A stretch of 64,000 nt of DNA from Aureliella helgolandensis (GCF_007752135.1 NZ_CP036298.1:6014859-6078858); one strand, 5' to 3'. Positions 21,359 to 31,293 are shown, numbered from the stretch's first letter. Notes: a model not told the origin generated them from the sequence alone. Numbers and translations: made by a program.

Positions 21359-21648
21359 TCGCAACTAGTTCACGCGACTAGACCGCTCAGTGCGCGTGGA
21401 TTGCCGGCAGTGCTGGCCCAATAGCACCTTTTTTCGGAGAGCAGGCGTACCGGAGCACAGCGGGGCTGGGCGCAGCAGCGCGCTGAAGCCAGGCCCCCTG
21501 GCGGCCACGACGGCTCCCAGCAGAAGCAGCGCTGCTCCTGAGCAACCTTCTGAACAGCATTGATTTCGCCCCGCCCAAGGCAGGTACCCAGGTTTTCCGC
21601 CAGCTTGCTCAGGCGGTGCGATCGCTGGCAACTCTCCCTGCCGCACGC

Positions 21649-21695
21649 ACCATCTTGCCGACTAACCATCTTGCCAACTAACCATCTTGCCAACT
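21649..21695. repeat. 16-bp tandem repeat, three units
   Basis: Units ACCATCTTGCC(G/A)ACTA start at 21649, 21665 and 21681; the third lacks its last base. The 21359-21838 spacer between the convergent mtnA and hydrolase genes holds no convincing gene. Confidence 0.8.
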
Positions 21696-21838
21696 CAACG
21701 CCGCAGGGGGCTGGCCATGACGGCTTCAACACTTTTTCACTATCGGCAGGCATGGGGAGTGCGAACGAGCCTCAGCACCATTGTCCTGCTAGACCGGACA
21801 CCGCTAGAGCAATCGCTACACTCGGCGAAAGAAGACCG

Positions 21839-22390
21839 TTAGCTTTTCAAGCGTGCAATCCAGGATTCAACATCCAAGACTTCGCTGAGCATCATTTGCT
21901 GCGCGCACAGAATCGCGCGATGCAATTCCTCTGCTGATACCTTACCTGCCGAATTGTCTAAGGCGAGTGTTCCGGTCGCGTCGCTCAAGAACTCCACCTT
22001 AAACCCGCGATGCACGCCTTGCCGGGCAGTCGTATCACAGCACATGTGTGTCATGTAACCCGCCAGAGTCAACGTTTCCACGCCGCGTTCCCGCAGCCAA
22101 GCTTCAAGCTCGGTGTTGGTAAAACTCCCCGGAAGTGATTTCTGTAACAGCAGGTCGTGCGGACGCTTCGCAACCTCCGGATGCAAAGCCCATCCCTCTG
22201 TCCCTTTTTGAAAGAAAGGCATCTCGGGTTGTGGAAAAAAGTGCTGAATCACAACGGTCGGAACCTGCTGCGTTTGAGCGCTATCCATGGCCTGCAGTAT
22301 TTTCTCCAAATGACCGGCGGGGTGCGTGATCGGCAGGGCTCCCGTAAAGTACTCGTTTTGAACATCTACGACTAACAACGCGCGTTTCAT
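21839..22390 (-). CDS. Isochorismatase-like cysteine hydrolase
   Basis: A 183-residue protein with the family's catalytic set: Asp in LLVVDVQNEYF, Lys in LLQKSLPGSF and Cys in YMTHMCCDTTARQG, preceded by the EAWLRERGVETLTLAG block. The start ATG has an AGGAG ribosome site. Members hydrolyse amide or enol-ether bonds (nicotinamidase, isochorismatase, biuret or ureidoacrylate hydrolases). The closest match in style is the YcaC/YecD general group, so no substrate is named. Confidence 0.93.
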   Translation of the reverse strand: MKRALLVVDVQNEYFTGALPITHPAGHLEKILQAMDSAQTQQVPTVVIQHFFPQPEMPFFQKGTEGWALHPEVAKRPHDLLLQKSLPGSFTNTELEAWLRERGVETLTLAGYMTHMCCDTTARQGVHRGFKVEFLSDATGTLALDNSAGKVSAEELHRAILCAQQMMLSEVLDVESWIARLKS

Positions 22391-22728
22391 TCCGACTCCT
22401 CAATTAAACAGTGCTTCAGCCAAAACCAATTCCACCGGACAATCTCAACTTGCTCGAAGCTGTGCAGGTTGATGCTTCTCTCAGTTTTCAGACTTCACAA
22501 AAACTTACACCTCGAACCAAAGGTAACGAAAACCACTCTGCCCTTGCTTACCCGGCTTGTTGATTTGAAAGTGTTTTCAGTTTGGCCGCGAAGGTAGCAG
22601 GCTCAGCCGCCGTGTAGCGACGACCACGCTGCCTTGCTCACGCTGCGGGTTACGATTGGAGCAGGGCGATGGGCCAATGCTACTCTCAATGGCTTGTTTA
22701 GCAGTGGCCCTCGGTGGAGGACAGGTCG

Positions 22729-23127
22729 TTACCTTAAGGCCAAGGCTACCAATAGGCAGGGGCCGCTGTGCAACATCTCCACACCTGCCTCCTGGGCGAT
22801 TCGAATTGCCGTCTCCGACTCAGCTCCAGGTTGCAACCAAATGTGCTGAATCCCCAAATCGATCGCTTCCCGAACGACTTTCTCGGTGACCGATGGTGGG
22901 GTAATCACTGAAACTCCATGCACCGGTTCGGCAATGGCTGAGAGGTTCGGATAGACGACTTGGCCTTCAATTTCATCAGCGGTTGGATTGACAGGAATTG
23001 CCCGATACCCCGATTTCAAGTAGGCCATCAGGACTTTGTTGCCATATTTTTGGCGATTGTCGGAGGCGCCCACTACGGCGAAAACGTTTCCCTGCAAAAA
23101 CTGATCAATGGGATCCAGAGTAGTCAT
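22729..23127 (-). CDS. CoA-binding domain protein (YccU-like)
   Basis: A 132-residue Rossmann-fold protein started at the ATG at 23127. Features are FAVVGASDNRQKYGNKVL (nucleotide loop), GYRAIPVNPTADEIEGQ, VYPNLSAI, and GIQHIWLQPGAESETAI ending with GPCLLVAL. This is the compact CoA_binding_2 family found across bacteria; the ligand is presumed to be coenzyme A or a derivative and the physiological role is unknown. It follows the sulfatase by 32 bp on the same strand, possibly co-transcribed. The upstream spacer 22391-22728 shows nothing. Confidence 0.92.
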   Translation of the reverse strand: MTTLDPIDQFLQGNVFAVVGASDNRQKYGNKVLMAYLKSGYRAIPVNPTADEIEGQVVYPNLSAIAEPVHGVSVITPPSVTEKVVREAIDLGIQHIWLQPGAESETAIRIAQEAGVEMLHSGPCLLVALALR

Positions 23128-23158
23128 CAATGAACCTTCCTTCGCAACCTTGCGTGGC

Positions 23159-25237
23159 CTATTGGGCGTGGCTTAGAACTTGATTCGGCAGAGCATGCAG
23201 GTCATTCTCGTCGGGAGTGGTCCACAACAACTCCACTTCCCCCTTGCCGGAGTTATCCGCGAGGCAGGTGATTTGAATCGGATGCAAGCCAGCCTGTAGA
23301 TGCAGCGACCTGGAACGCACGGTGCCCGATGGATAGTCAAAGTCGGCATCCAAGATCCCAGCGGCGTGCAATCGGACAAAGCCACGCGTCGACGTGCGCA
23401 CTGCCAATTGGTAGTCGCCATCCACGGGAGCTTTTAGATAGCCGTGAAAATGCAGGACTTGGGATCCAGCCGAGGTCGCACTGCAACCTGAGGCCGTTCC
23501 CCGCTCAGCCGCGTTCAGCGAGGCGACTTGTGGTACATAGGAAAAATCTCCCTCAAAAGCAGACCATGCTAAACCAGGCTGCAGCCCCTCTATATTCACC
23601 GCAGGAATCAATTCCTTGTCATAGGGTCGCGGTGCCGAATCATTGGCGACTCGCAGCTGCAATACACGGTCCTGCATCCGCCGGTTGAGCTCGTCGAATT
23701 GGCGAGACGAACCGGCTAGATTTTTGAGTTCTTTGGGATCACTTGATAGATCGTAAATCTGGAACGGATCGCGATGCGCTTGGATATTGGTTCGCACTCC
23801 TTTGAAACCGTCGAGATGAAAGACCTGCATTTGCTTGCGGAACGCCCCTCGCTTGGCTGGACTGAAGTCTTGATACCTCTCTGTCCGGCCACCATTCTGA
23901 TACTCAACATAAATCGTGCTTTCCGCGCGTTTCCCCGCTTGCAACAGACTAGGCAACAGAGACACTCCATCGGTCCGGGCCGGGGCAACTCCCCCAGCAA
24001 GCTCTGCAAAGGTTGGCATCCAATCCTGGAATTGGCTCGGCTGTTCATCGACTCCTCCAGCAGGAATATGCTGCGGCCAACGCACCAGTGTTGGCATGCG
24101 GACTCCGCCCTCCCAAGTATCTCGCTTGGTCCCTTCGAAGGGCCCGTAAGACTGAAACGAAGTTGGCGCGTATTCCGCACCCTGCAAATAGGATTCGTGA
24201 TGCGGGCCATTGTCACTCGAGAAAACAACTAGAGTTTGCTCATCGATCTGCATATCCTTCAAGGTCTGCAGTAGATCCCCTACGCTGTCATCAATGCGGC
24301 GAACCATGGTTGCAAAGCGTTCCTCGACATCCGACCACCCGTGCCCCACGTAGTCGGGGTGGCGATAAGAATCAATCTCACCCTTTGCGGTGTTGATCAT
24401 CTCGCCTGGCTTTCCAAGCCATTGCACGCCACCTGCAAGTCCACTCCCGGCTGGATAGGCGCAAGTCGGAACTTGCAAAGCGGCATGCGGCGTATCGTAG
24501 GCTAAGTAGAGAAAGAAGGGCTGCTCCGGATGATCGGCCACCTGCTCGCCGATCCAGTGTTTACTGCGTGCGGTAAACAGATCGGTGGTGTAACAATTGG
24601 CTAACTGCGACGAAATCTCTCGATCGTTGTGCCACAGCTTTTGAGGAGACTTATGAGCAGGACTGTTTCCCAGCGGCCAGGAATTCCCTGGGTAGTGTTG
24701 ATGGCCCGAACGATGTTCCACATATCCGAAGAACTCATCAAATCCGCGGTGAGTGGGGTAGCCCTCCCACTGACCGGGGTTCTCACCAGCGCCTTGCAAA
24801 CCGTACTTGCCTATGATGGCCGTGCGGTAACCGGCTGAACGCATTACCGTTGCTAACGTATGATTGTTCTCCAGCATCTTGTCAAATTGGTTGTCGCGGA
24901 CGGCAGCGTGACCTTGGTGAACTCCAGTCAGCAACGAGGCGCGACTCGGCGCACAGACCGGGGCAGGGCAGTAGTGCGCTCGCAACTGCACTCCCTCCAA
25001 CGCAAGGCGATCAATCTGAGGTGTCTTGTGCTTACGGTCGTGCAGTGATGTATTCTGATAGAGAACGCCCAAATCTCCCCACCCAAGATCATCGCACAGA
25101 ATGAAGATAATGTTCGGCGGCATGAAGATAATGTTCGGCGGCCGCTCAGCTGTCGGCGGCGCGGCGGCGGACGGTTTCAACACTTGAGCACTGAGCGTCA
25201 ACGCCACGAGTAGACCAACCAGTCGAACGCTCACCAT
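23159..25237 (-). CDS. Secreted sulfatase with C-terminal PA14-like domain
   Basis: A 692-residue exported enzyme. A signal peptide (MVSVRLVGLLVALTLSAQVL) precedes the sulfatase domain starting NIIFILCDDLGWGDLG. The formylglycine motif CAPSRASLLTG marks a type I sulfatase, which hydrolyses sulfate esters of carbohydrates with Ca2+. The metal-site DNGPHHES and HYPGNSWP-type blocks are present. A ~130-residue C-terminal domain (VLHFHGYLKAPVDGDYQLAVRT ... HPIQITCL) resembles PA14 glycan-binding modules. An exact 21-bp tandem duplication adds a second MPPNIIF at the start of the catalytic domain. Maturation needs a formylglycine-generating enzyme, not seen here. Confidence 0.95.
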   Translation of the reverse strand: MVSVRLVGLLVALTLSAQVLKPSAAAPPTAERPPNIIFMPPNIIFILCDDLGWGDLGVLYQNTSLHDRKHKTPQIDRLALEGVQLRAHYCPAPVCAPSRASLLTGVHQGHAAVRDNQFDKMLENNHTLATVMRSAGYRTAIIGKYGLQGAGENPGQWEGYPTHRGFDEFFGYVEHRSGHQHYPGNSWPLGNSPAHKSPQKLWHNDREISSQLANCYTTDLFTARSKHWIGEQVADHPEQPFFLYLAYDTPHAALQVPTCAYPAGSGLAGGVQWLGKPGEMINTAKGEIDSYRHPDYVGHGWSDVEERFATMVRRIDDSVGDLLQTLKDMQIDEQTLVVFSSDNGPHHESYLQGAEYAPTSFQSYGPFEGTKRDTWEGGVRMPTLVRWPQHIPAGGVDEQPSQFQDWMPTFAELAGGVAPARTDGVSLLPSLLQAGKRAESTIYVEYQNGGRTERYQDFSPAKRGAFRKQMQVFHLDGFKGVRTNIQAHRDPFQIYDLSSDPKELKNLAGSSRQFDELNRRMQDRVLQLRVANDSAPRPYDKELIPAVNIEGLQPGLAWSAFEGDFSYVPQVASLNAAERGTASGCSATSAGSQVLHFHGYLKAPVDGDYQLAVRTSTRGFVRLHAAGILDADFDYPSGTVRSRSLHLQAGLHPIQITCLADNSGKGEVELLWTTPDENDLHALPNQVLSHAQ
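25101..25142 (-). repeat. 21-bp in-frame duplication inside the sulfatase gene
   Basis: Copies at 25101-25121 and 25122-25142 are identical. They encode seven extra residues, giving PPNIIFMPPNIIFI at the first beta strand of the catalytic domain. Frame is kept. Confidence 0.9.
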
Positions 25238-25362
25238 GGGATAGCAACCTTCTTGGGGTCGAAAACGACCGTTGAATCACGAATACAAGAAAGCTGCTCA
25301 ACGCGACAAAGATCGCGTCGAGCAGCGTTCGTCGGAACAACCATCATGCAGAGCTAAAAAGT

Positions 25363-27282
25363 CTACTCTGCGGCTGCGAAGCGGTAGATGCACTCACCCC
25401 GAGCGCTATCGATGAAGTAGTAGACTTCACCACTTGGATCTTCACCGAATGCTAAAACGGGAATCCCGCCGGCGATCACTTGCTCATTGCGGCTTGCGGT
25501 ACCCGTCTTTGCATCGTAGGTCAAAGCCCACACACCACCGCTGACATAGTCGGCGTAGATGTATTTGCCCTGCAAATCAGGCAGGCGCGCGGCATTGTAA
25601 ACCCGTCCACCAGTAATGGACTTGCCCACACTGTGATCGTATTCCCAAACTGGCTCTATCGGTTGCGAAACCCCATCAACCTCTGGCCGATTGCCGAACG
25701 GATGAGTTCCTTCGCGATTGCTCCAACCGTAGTTACCACCTTTTTCTAGGACGTTCACCTCTTCCCACAATTCTTGCCCGACGTCGCCACACCACAGACG
25801 CCCGGTTTTCGAATCAAACGAAATCCGCCATGGGTTGCGCAGCCCGTAAGCGTAGATTTCAGGCCGCGTGCCTGCCACGTTGACCAGCGGGTTGTCACGA
25901 GGAATCCCATAGGCCAGATCGCCAGATTTGGTATCGACGTCAATGCGGATGACGGATCCCAGCAGAGTGCTTCGATCTTGGCCATTCGCATTGGGATCAT
26001 TCCGCAGTCCGCCATCACCGAAGGCAACGTACAAGAACCCGTCGTGACCAAATTCCATGGACCCGCCATTATGGTTCTTGAATGGCTGCGGGACTTCGAG
26101 CAGCACCTCTTCCGAAGCGGGATCCGCTTGATTGGGATTGTCTTTACTAACGCGAAAGCGCGAGATCACGGAGCGATCATCGTCCTGCGCGGTGTAGCAC
26201 ACGAAGAACTGGCCATTGTCGACGAACTGCGGATGCAGAGCGAGTCCGAGGAGCCCCTGTTCGTTGGCACCAGGACCATTCCATTGGGAAACTTTATCCT
26301 GCAGATCTAAGAACAAGCTGGCTTGTTCAGTATCGCGGTTGTTTTCAAAGGTGTAGATCGTACCGCGTTGGGCAACCGCAAATAGACGCTTGCTGTCTCC
26401 CTTGGCGAAGGTAAGTTCCATGATGCGCAACTTGCGGACATTTCCACCGTCATCAATGGACTCCACACCCTCCCACTTAAGTTTCGGGAAAGCCAGCTCC
26501 CCCTTCAGCTTCAACGTTCCATCGATAGGTTGCTGGACCTTTCCATCATCGGGCAACTCCCGAATTTTAATACTGCGGTAAGAGACCAGGTTGCCATGGT
26601 CTTGCAGACAGAGATGTCCCTTGCCGGCGGCTCCAAACCCGGGGTAAGCTGCAAACTTGCTCTTCGCAACTAACTCCTTCCACTTATCATCCCCCAAGTT
26701 GAAGGTGAAGTAGCGTGTGCCATTCATATCGACTTCGCACTGATTGGCTGCGATGCGTAGATACAACTGATTCCATTCTCCCGCCGGACGCGTAGCATCC
26801 AGAGGTTCGCCCCCGCGCGATGCCGCTCCTGGCTTGTACATTTGGTAGAGCCAGCCAGCCTTCTGTGGATCATGGCCAGCAACATTGTCTTGCACCTGAA
26901 TTTCAGGTCCACTTTGCCAAGGGGTATCATTCTCTTCGGTAACATGGAACATCAAGCCACTGTTGCCACCTTCGGAAATTTTGTATTCCAAAGACAGCTC
27001 AAAATACTTGAACTCCTTGTCGGTGATGATGTCGCCGGCGCCTTTGCCTTCACGCACCAATGCTCCGTCCACGACTTTCCAACCGTCCGAAACCTTGTCC
27101 TGCTTATAATTTCGCCAGCCATCTGTCGTTTTCCCGTCGAACAGCAATGTCCAACCACTCAGCGATTCAGGGCGAGTTAATGCGTTGGCAGGCGACTCTG
27201 CTTGAACGGTAGAGCCAGCCAGACTGAAGGCCCCTAACAGGCCGAGCAGGCTAAATAAAAGACGCGGTTTCTTTCGGAGCAT
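25363..27282 (-). CDS. DUF1080 / glucose-sorbosone dehydrogenase fusion
   Basis: About 639 residues from the ATG at 27282 (AGGAAA upstream), with signal peptide LFSLLGLLGAFSLAGSTVQA. Residues ~40-230 are a DUF1080 (3-keto-disaccharide hydrolase, concanavalin-like) domain: GWTLLFDGKTTDGW, GNSGLMFHVTEE, EWNQLYLRIA. Residues ~260-639 are a six-bladed soluble glucose/sorbosone dehydrogenase-type propeller: LLGLALHPQF, NHNGGSMEFGHDGFLYVAFGDGG, YAYGLRNPWRISFD, WCGDVGQELWEEVN. It probably acts on sugars in the periplasm; PQQ dependence is a family property. The adjacent sulfatase on the same strand (125 bp away) suggests a shared glycan-degrading role. Confidence 0.92.
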   Translation of the reverse strand: MLRKKPRLLFSLLGLLGAFSLAGSTVQAESPANALTRPESLSGWTLLFDGKTTDGWRNYKQDKVSDGWKVVDGALVREGKGAGDIITDKEFKYFELSLEYKISEGGNSGLMFHVTEENDTPWQSGPEIQVQDNVAGHDPQKAGWLYQMYKPGAASRGGEPLDATRPAGEWNQLYLRIAANQCEVDMNGTRYFTFNLGDDKWKELVAKSKFAAYPGFGAAGKGHLCLQDHGNLVSYRSIKIRELPDDGKVQQPIDGTLKLKGELAFPKLKWEGVESIDDGGNVRKLRIMELTFAKGDSKRLFAVAQRGTIYTFENNRDTEQASLFLDLQDKVSQWNGPGANEQGLLGLALHPQFVDNGQFFVCYTAQDDDRSVISRFRVSKDNPNQADPASEEVLLEVPQPFKNHNGGSMEFGHDGFLYVAFGDGGLRNDPNANGQDRSTLLGSVIRIDVDTKSGDLAYGIPRDNPLVNVAGTRPEIYAYGLRNPWRISFDSKTGRLWCGDVGQELWEEVNVLEKGGNYGWSNREGTHPFGNRPEVDGVSQPIEPVWEYDHSVGKSITGGRVYNAARLPDLQGKYIYADYVSGGVWALTYDAKTGTASRNEQVIAGGIPVLAFGEDPSGEVYYFIDSARGECIYRFAAAE

Positions 27283-27396
27283 GGATGATTTTCCTATCGG
27301 AGCTATGGGATGGATGGGCATTGAATGCAAGTTCTAAGGCAAGCCCAAGTCGCCTGCAATAAACAGCCCAGCATGATAACATGACATAGAGGTGCG

Positions 27397-28659
27397 ATGG
27401 ATCGAATCGCACGAGAAACCAGCAAAACGAAAGCATCTCCACCGCACGTCGAGCACCCCATGAGCACGCCTCCCCCCCACACTCCACTCGGTCCCCAACC
27501 AGGTGGTATCGCGCGCCGCCGGCGCAGGTGGCTTGCGTTACTCGCTGCCCTGATTGGTTTGGGGATCGCCTTAGGCCTAGCCGAAATTGGATTGAGAGTC
27601 TACGTGGCCAGCCGTGGTTGGACAGCAAATTGCTACGCAACTGGACTGGTATTTTTCGTCCCGCATCCTCAAGCAGGCTACACTCTGCGCCGCAATTTGC
27701 GACTGCGATCGACGACCTACGATGTCCACACCAACTCGCTCGGGCTGCGGGGACCTGAAATTGAAGTTCCCAAACCGCATGGCACCTTAAGAATTGCCGT
27801 ATTGGGCGGATCGAGCGTGTTCGGTTACCTAGCCGGAAGGAACGAGGATTCATGCCGGATCCTGGAAGCGGAACTCAACGCGCCCACTCCACCGAGCATC
27901 CACGCCACTCCAAGCACTGACGCCAACACGACAACCGGTGCTCATCCTGCGAAACGTTTCGAAGTCCTGAATGCGGGAGTCCCAGGCTACAACATGCACC
28001 AGTGCTTGCAGCGGTTTGAAACGGAAATCGCTCCGCTCGCGCCCGACTGGGTACTGCTCTACCTGGGCTGGAACGACTCTGAATTCGCGATCCGGGAGAC
28101 CGAGAGCCTCCAAGCGAAAACACCCGCCGCCCCCCCATGGTCTCAGCGCGCGCTGTCGCACAGCGTGCTGTACGGGCTACTGCGATTCCGCCTATTCCCG
28201 GCGGCGCGCCCCAAATTCGCCCCGCCTGCAGGCGCAGAGACACGCATCACCGCACAGGGAGAAGCAGGCTTCCAACGGGACCTACGGGCCCTGATCCAAA
28301 GCGTTCGCGAGCAGGGGGCAACTCCGATCCTGAGCACCCAACTGATGGCAGCTCGAGCAGAGTGCGACAATGGGGCCACGCATTTTCTAGGCAACTCTCC
28401 CGAGCAAATTGCGGCCAATCAAAGAATTGCACAATGGATCACTCAGACCATACGCGATGCAGCCAGTGAGACCCAGACACCTCTCATCGACGTCTCCCAG
28501 CTCCTAACATGCAATCCGGACTATCTGGGCGATGCAATCCACTTAACGGCCGAAGGACATCGCGCTGTTGCCCAAGCATGGCTGGACGGCTTGAAACCAC
28601 TCCTCTCCAATGTTAACGGTCCCGCGAACAACGACTCGCTCCAGACTTCAGAACTTTGA
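27397..28659 (+). CDS. Membrane-anchored SGNH/GDSL hydrolase-like protein
   Basis: A 420-residue protein. The ATG at 27397 has AGAGG just upstream; an ATG at 27460 is an alternative. An N-terminal helix (LALLAALIGLGIALGLAEIG) anchors it. The SGNH blocks are all present: block I GGSSVFGYL (nucleophile Ser), block II/III NAGVPGYNMHQ and YLGWNDSEF, and block V DAIHLTAEGH with Asp and His. Members are esterases or acyl-ester hydrolases of glycans or lipids, often acting on exopolysaccharide acetyl groups. An Ala/Thr-rich insertion (about residues 165-190) is variable. It diverges from the DUF1080 fusion. Confidence 0.9.
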   Translation: MDRIARETSKTKASPPHVEHPMSTPPPHTPLGPQPGGIARRRRRWLALLAALIGLGIALGLAEIGLRVYVASRGWTANCYATGLVFFVPHPQAGYTLRRNLRLRSTTYDVHTNSLGLRGPEIEVPKPHGTLRIAVLGGSSVFGYLAGRNEDSCRILEAELNAPTPPSIHATPSTDANTTTGAHPAKRFEVLNAGVPGYNMHQCLQRFETEIAPLAPDWVLLYLGWNDSEFAIRETESLQAKTPAAPPWSQRALSHSVLYGLLRFRLFPAARPKFAPPAGAETRITAQGEAGFQRDLRALIQSVREQGATPILSTQLMAARAECDNGATHFLGNSPEQIAANQRIAQWITQTIRDAASETQTPLIDVSQLLTCNPDYLGDAIHLTAEGHRAVAQAWLDGLKPLLSNVNGPANNDSLQTSEL

Positions 28660-29026
28660 CCCCCAGTTCGTCATCCTGGCCGGTGCGCGTCGGTGCCAGC
28701 CAATTGTTGCCAGCCCACTGCCAACCAATTCGCTAAATTACACAGGCTAGCCGTTAGCACGCTGGCTGGAGCCGCGCAGACCAAGTGCTTGCTGAGGCGA
28801 TTCGGGCCGACGTCATCATGCGCCCCAAGTGTGCGTCGAATCGCCTGCACTCAGGTGCATTCACTCGGGCTTCTGATACTCGGTCTTCTGGCAGGCCACC
28901 GCAAGGATTCGCGATGGAGCGAGCGGCAGAGCAAGACTCCCGTGGCTGGAACGGGCAAATCTCAGTCTCAGCGCGATAGAACCTGTCGCCGGACGACTTC
29001 AACAACACTAGGTTTCAGCGATACGG

Positions 29027-29093
29027 TATTTCTTGGGCACTGTTATTTCTTGGGCACTGTTATTTCTTGAGCACTGTATTTCTTGAGCACTGT
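29027..29093. repeat. 17-bp tandem repeat, four units
   Basis: TATTTCTTG(G/A)GCACTGT starts at 29027, 29044, 29061 and 29077; the third unit is one base shorter. It lies in the 28660-29281 spacer, which has no other feature I can support. Confidence 0.88.
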
Positions 29094-29281
29094 GTGGATC
29101 GAATCCGTCTTCAGGCTGCCTTCTAGGGCATATTCCAGTGGCAGTGCCAAGCGTGGTTTATCCTGCCGACCATTTCTGCTACGATGTAACCGCGATTTTA
29201 TTCGAGGCGTTCATTTACTGGGGACGTCCATGGAACGGCGCACTTGTCAGTAGAACGGTTAACTGCCCCTTTGGAGATAGA

Positions 29282-29830
29282 GTGTCTATTTGCCAACCCG
29301 GCAAATTGAGCTGCAGCAAATGGGTTTTTAGCCCGCTTTGGATTTTGCTGTTCAGTCTTTGGTTTCAGGCCTCGCCTGTCTACGGGCAAGATCCGTCGGC
29401 CCCTTCTCTCGAGGCACCACTCGCTTCAGCTCTAGCGGTCCCGGAAATTGAGTTCGACCAACGGCAATTCCCGCTGGTACGCGAGGGCTATCTCTCGCTG
29501 AAGTGGCAGCCCGTAGAGTCAGCTACGACCTATGCAGTCATTGATGACGAGCAGCGTGAGGTCTATCGAGGAGTTTGGAATAGCGCCTTCCTCTCGGGCT
29601 TAGGCGATGGCGAATATGCCTTCCATGTCGAAGCCTACGACGCAGCGGGCGGGCGACTGGCGCAAACTTCGGTTCCAGCTCAAGTGAAGGTGGAACACTG
29701 GCCTTTGGCCCAAGCGATGACACTGTTTGCCATCGGCTTGATCCTATTTGTGCTCCTGCTAGTGGTCATCGCCGGCGGAGCAACCCTCGGCAAGCGGTCC
29801 CAGGTTGCCCACGACGAAAGAATGCGATGA
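29282..29830 (+). CDS. Exported Fn3-like protein with C-terminal membrane anchor
   Basis: About 182 residues from GTG at 29282 with GGAG 5 bases upstream; the reading frame is open further upstream but without a ribosome site. The signal peptide (FSPLWILLFSLWFQASPVYG) is followed by one fibronectin-III-like beta sandwich (LSLKWQPVESATTYAVIDD ... GEYAFHVEAYDAAGG). A single transmembrane helix (FAIGLILFVLLLVVIAGGA) and a short cytoplasmic tail end it. Its stop overlaps the start of the sodium:solute symporter by ATGA, so the two are translationally coupled. This suggests an accessory subunit, inferred from coupling and topology only. Confidence 0.82.
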   Translation: MSICQPGKLSCSKWVFSPLWILLFSLWFQASPVYGQDPSAPSLEAPLASALAVPEIEFDQRQFPLVREGYLSLKWQPVESATTYAVIDDEQREVYRGVWNSAFLSGLGDGEYAFHVEAYDAAGGRLAQTSVPAQVKVEHWPLAQAMTLFAIGLILFVLLLVVIAGGATLGKRSQVAHDERMR

Positions 29831-31293
29831 TACCACTTGCTGCTGGCCAGATTCTGAGCCAAGAAGCAGGCTATATTTTGCTGGCACTATTCAGCGTCCT
29901 GTGGGTAGGACTCGGGTTGTGGTGGGGCCGACGCGCCACCTCCTACGATGGGTTTTCCGTCGCCGGTCGCAACGTCGGATTGGCCTTGGCCACTGCAACC
30001 ACTGTTGCGACTTGGATTACGTCGAACACCACGATGCTGGCGCCGCAATTTGCACTGCAACTAGGTGTCTGGGGGGCTCTCGCCTATTCGACCGCCAGCT
30101 TCGGCCTGTTCGCCTTTGCCCCGATGAGTGCCCGAATCCGCCAATTGATGCCGAACGGCTACACGGCGGTCGAATTTGTTAGGCGTCGCTACGGAACACC
30201 TGGCGCGATTCCCTTCTTGCTTATCTCCCTGTTCTACGCATTGACCTGGCTGATCTCCATGTCGATGGCTGGCGGCAAACTGCTCAACATCCTCTCCGGG
30301 ATTCCCTATCCGATTGGGATGAGTGTCGTGATTTGCGTGTGCGTGCTGTACACCTTGTGCGGTGGCATGTTTGCTGTGATCGGAACCGATTTCATTCAAA
30401 GCGTGATTATTCTGATCGGCCTGGTAGTCGTCGGTGTTGCTGTACTGACACAAGTGAACATCCCTGAGATACACGAGAATCTCAGGACCGAACGCCCCAT
30501 GTTGCTCGCTGTCCTGTTTCCTGCTGCATTGATGGCCCTGTTCAACAATTTACTGTTCGGAATAGGGGAGATATTTCATAGTAATGTATGGTGGAGCCGT
30601 GCGTTTGCGATGCGTGAAGGGGTTGGCCCCAAAGCCTATGTGCTGGGGGGATTGATCTGGTTGCCCGTCCCAATCGTGGCCGGTTTCCTAGGCTTGGCAG
30701 CCCCCGCATTGGGCATTGGCATCAGCCAACCCGATACCGTTGGACCGTTGGTCGCGGCCACCCTGCTCGGCTACGGCGGGGCAGTGCTCGTGTTCATCGT
30801 GGTGTTTTGCTCCTTGGCATCCAGCATTGATAGTCTTCTGGCCGCGACAAGCGACTTGATGGTGAACGACATTCTCGAGCCGCTCGCCGCCACGTCGCTC
30901 TCCGATGCGAGCAAACGCCGTTGGTCGACCTACAGTATTATCCTGCTGGGAGCCGTGGCCTGGAGCTGCGCACTACCCAATGTCGGTTCCCTAGCAACCG
31001 TTCTCTTTCTAGCAGGCCCGATGGTGGGAAGCTGTATTTGGCCAATTGTAGGGGGCTTATATTTCCGCCGCGCAGGCCCCATCGCCGCCTCGGCATCCAT
31101 GCTGCTGGGTAGCCTCGCTGGCTTGATCGCCTATTATGGAATTGGCTGGTTCGTGGGCTCCCTGGTCGGGGCCGCCGTCTCGGGCATCGTCTTTGCCCTT
31201 GGCTGCTTCCTCTTTCCAGCCCAATTCGACTTTCTAACCTTGTCCCAATCCCCCGAAACCTCGGCTGAGGAGCCCCAACGTGAGCTCACCTAA
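29827..31293 (+). CDS. Sodium:solute symporter (SSS/SLC5 family)
   Basis: A 488-residue polytopic protein with about 13 helices. SSS features are GLGLWWGRRATSYDGFSVAGRNVGL, TTVATWITSNTT, GVWGALAYSTASFGLFAFAP and VFCSLASSIDSLLAATSDLMVND, the conserved Ser-rich sodium-site helix. The substrate cannot be read from sequence; the pattern is closest to the urea/proline/pantothenate branch. It starts inside the stop codon of the upstream anchored protein and is followed after 33 bp by a possible 46-residue membrane peptide. Confidence 0.93.
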   Translation: MIPLAAGQILSQEAGYILLALFSVLWVGLGLWWGRRATSYDGFSVAGRNVGLALATATTVATWITSNTTMLAPQFALQLGVWGALAYSTASFGLFAFAPMSARIRQLMPNGYTAVEFVRRRYGTPGAIPFLLISLFYALTWLISMSMAGGKLLNILSGIPYPIGMSVVICVCVLYTLCGGMFAVIGTDFIQSVIILIGLVVVGVAVLTQVNIPEIHENLRTERPMLLAVLFPAALMALFNNLLFGIGEIFHSNVWWSRAFAMREGVGPKAYVLGGLIWLPVPIVAGFLGLAAPALGIGISQPDTVGPLVAATLLGYGGAVLVFIVVFCSLASSIDSLLAATSDLMVNDILEPLAATSLSDASKRRWSTYSIILLGAVAWSCALPNVGSLATVLFLAGPMVGSCIWPIVGGLYFRRAGPIAASASMLLGSLAGLIAYYGIGWFVGSLVGAAVSGIVFALGCFLFPAQFDFLTLSQSPETSAEEPQRELT

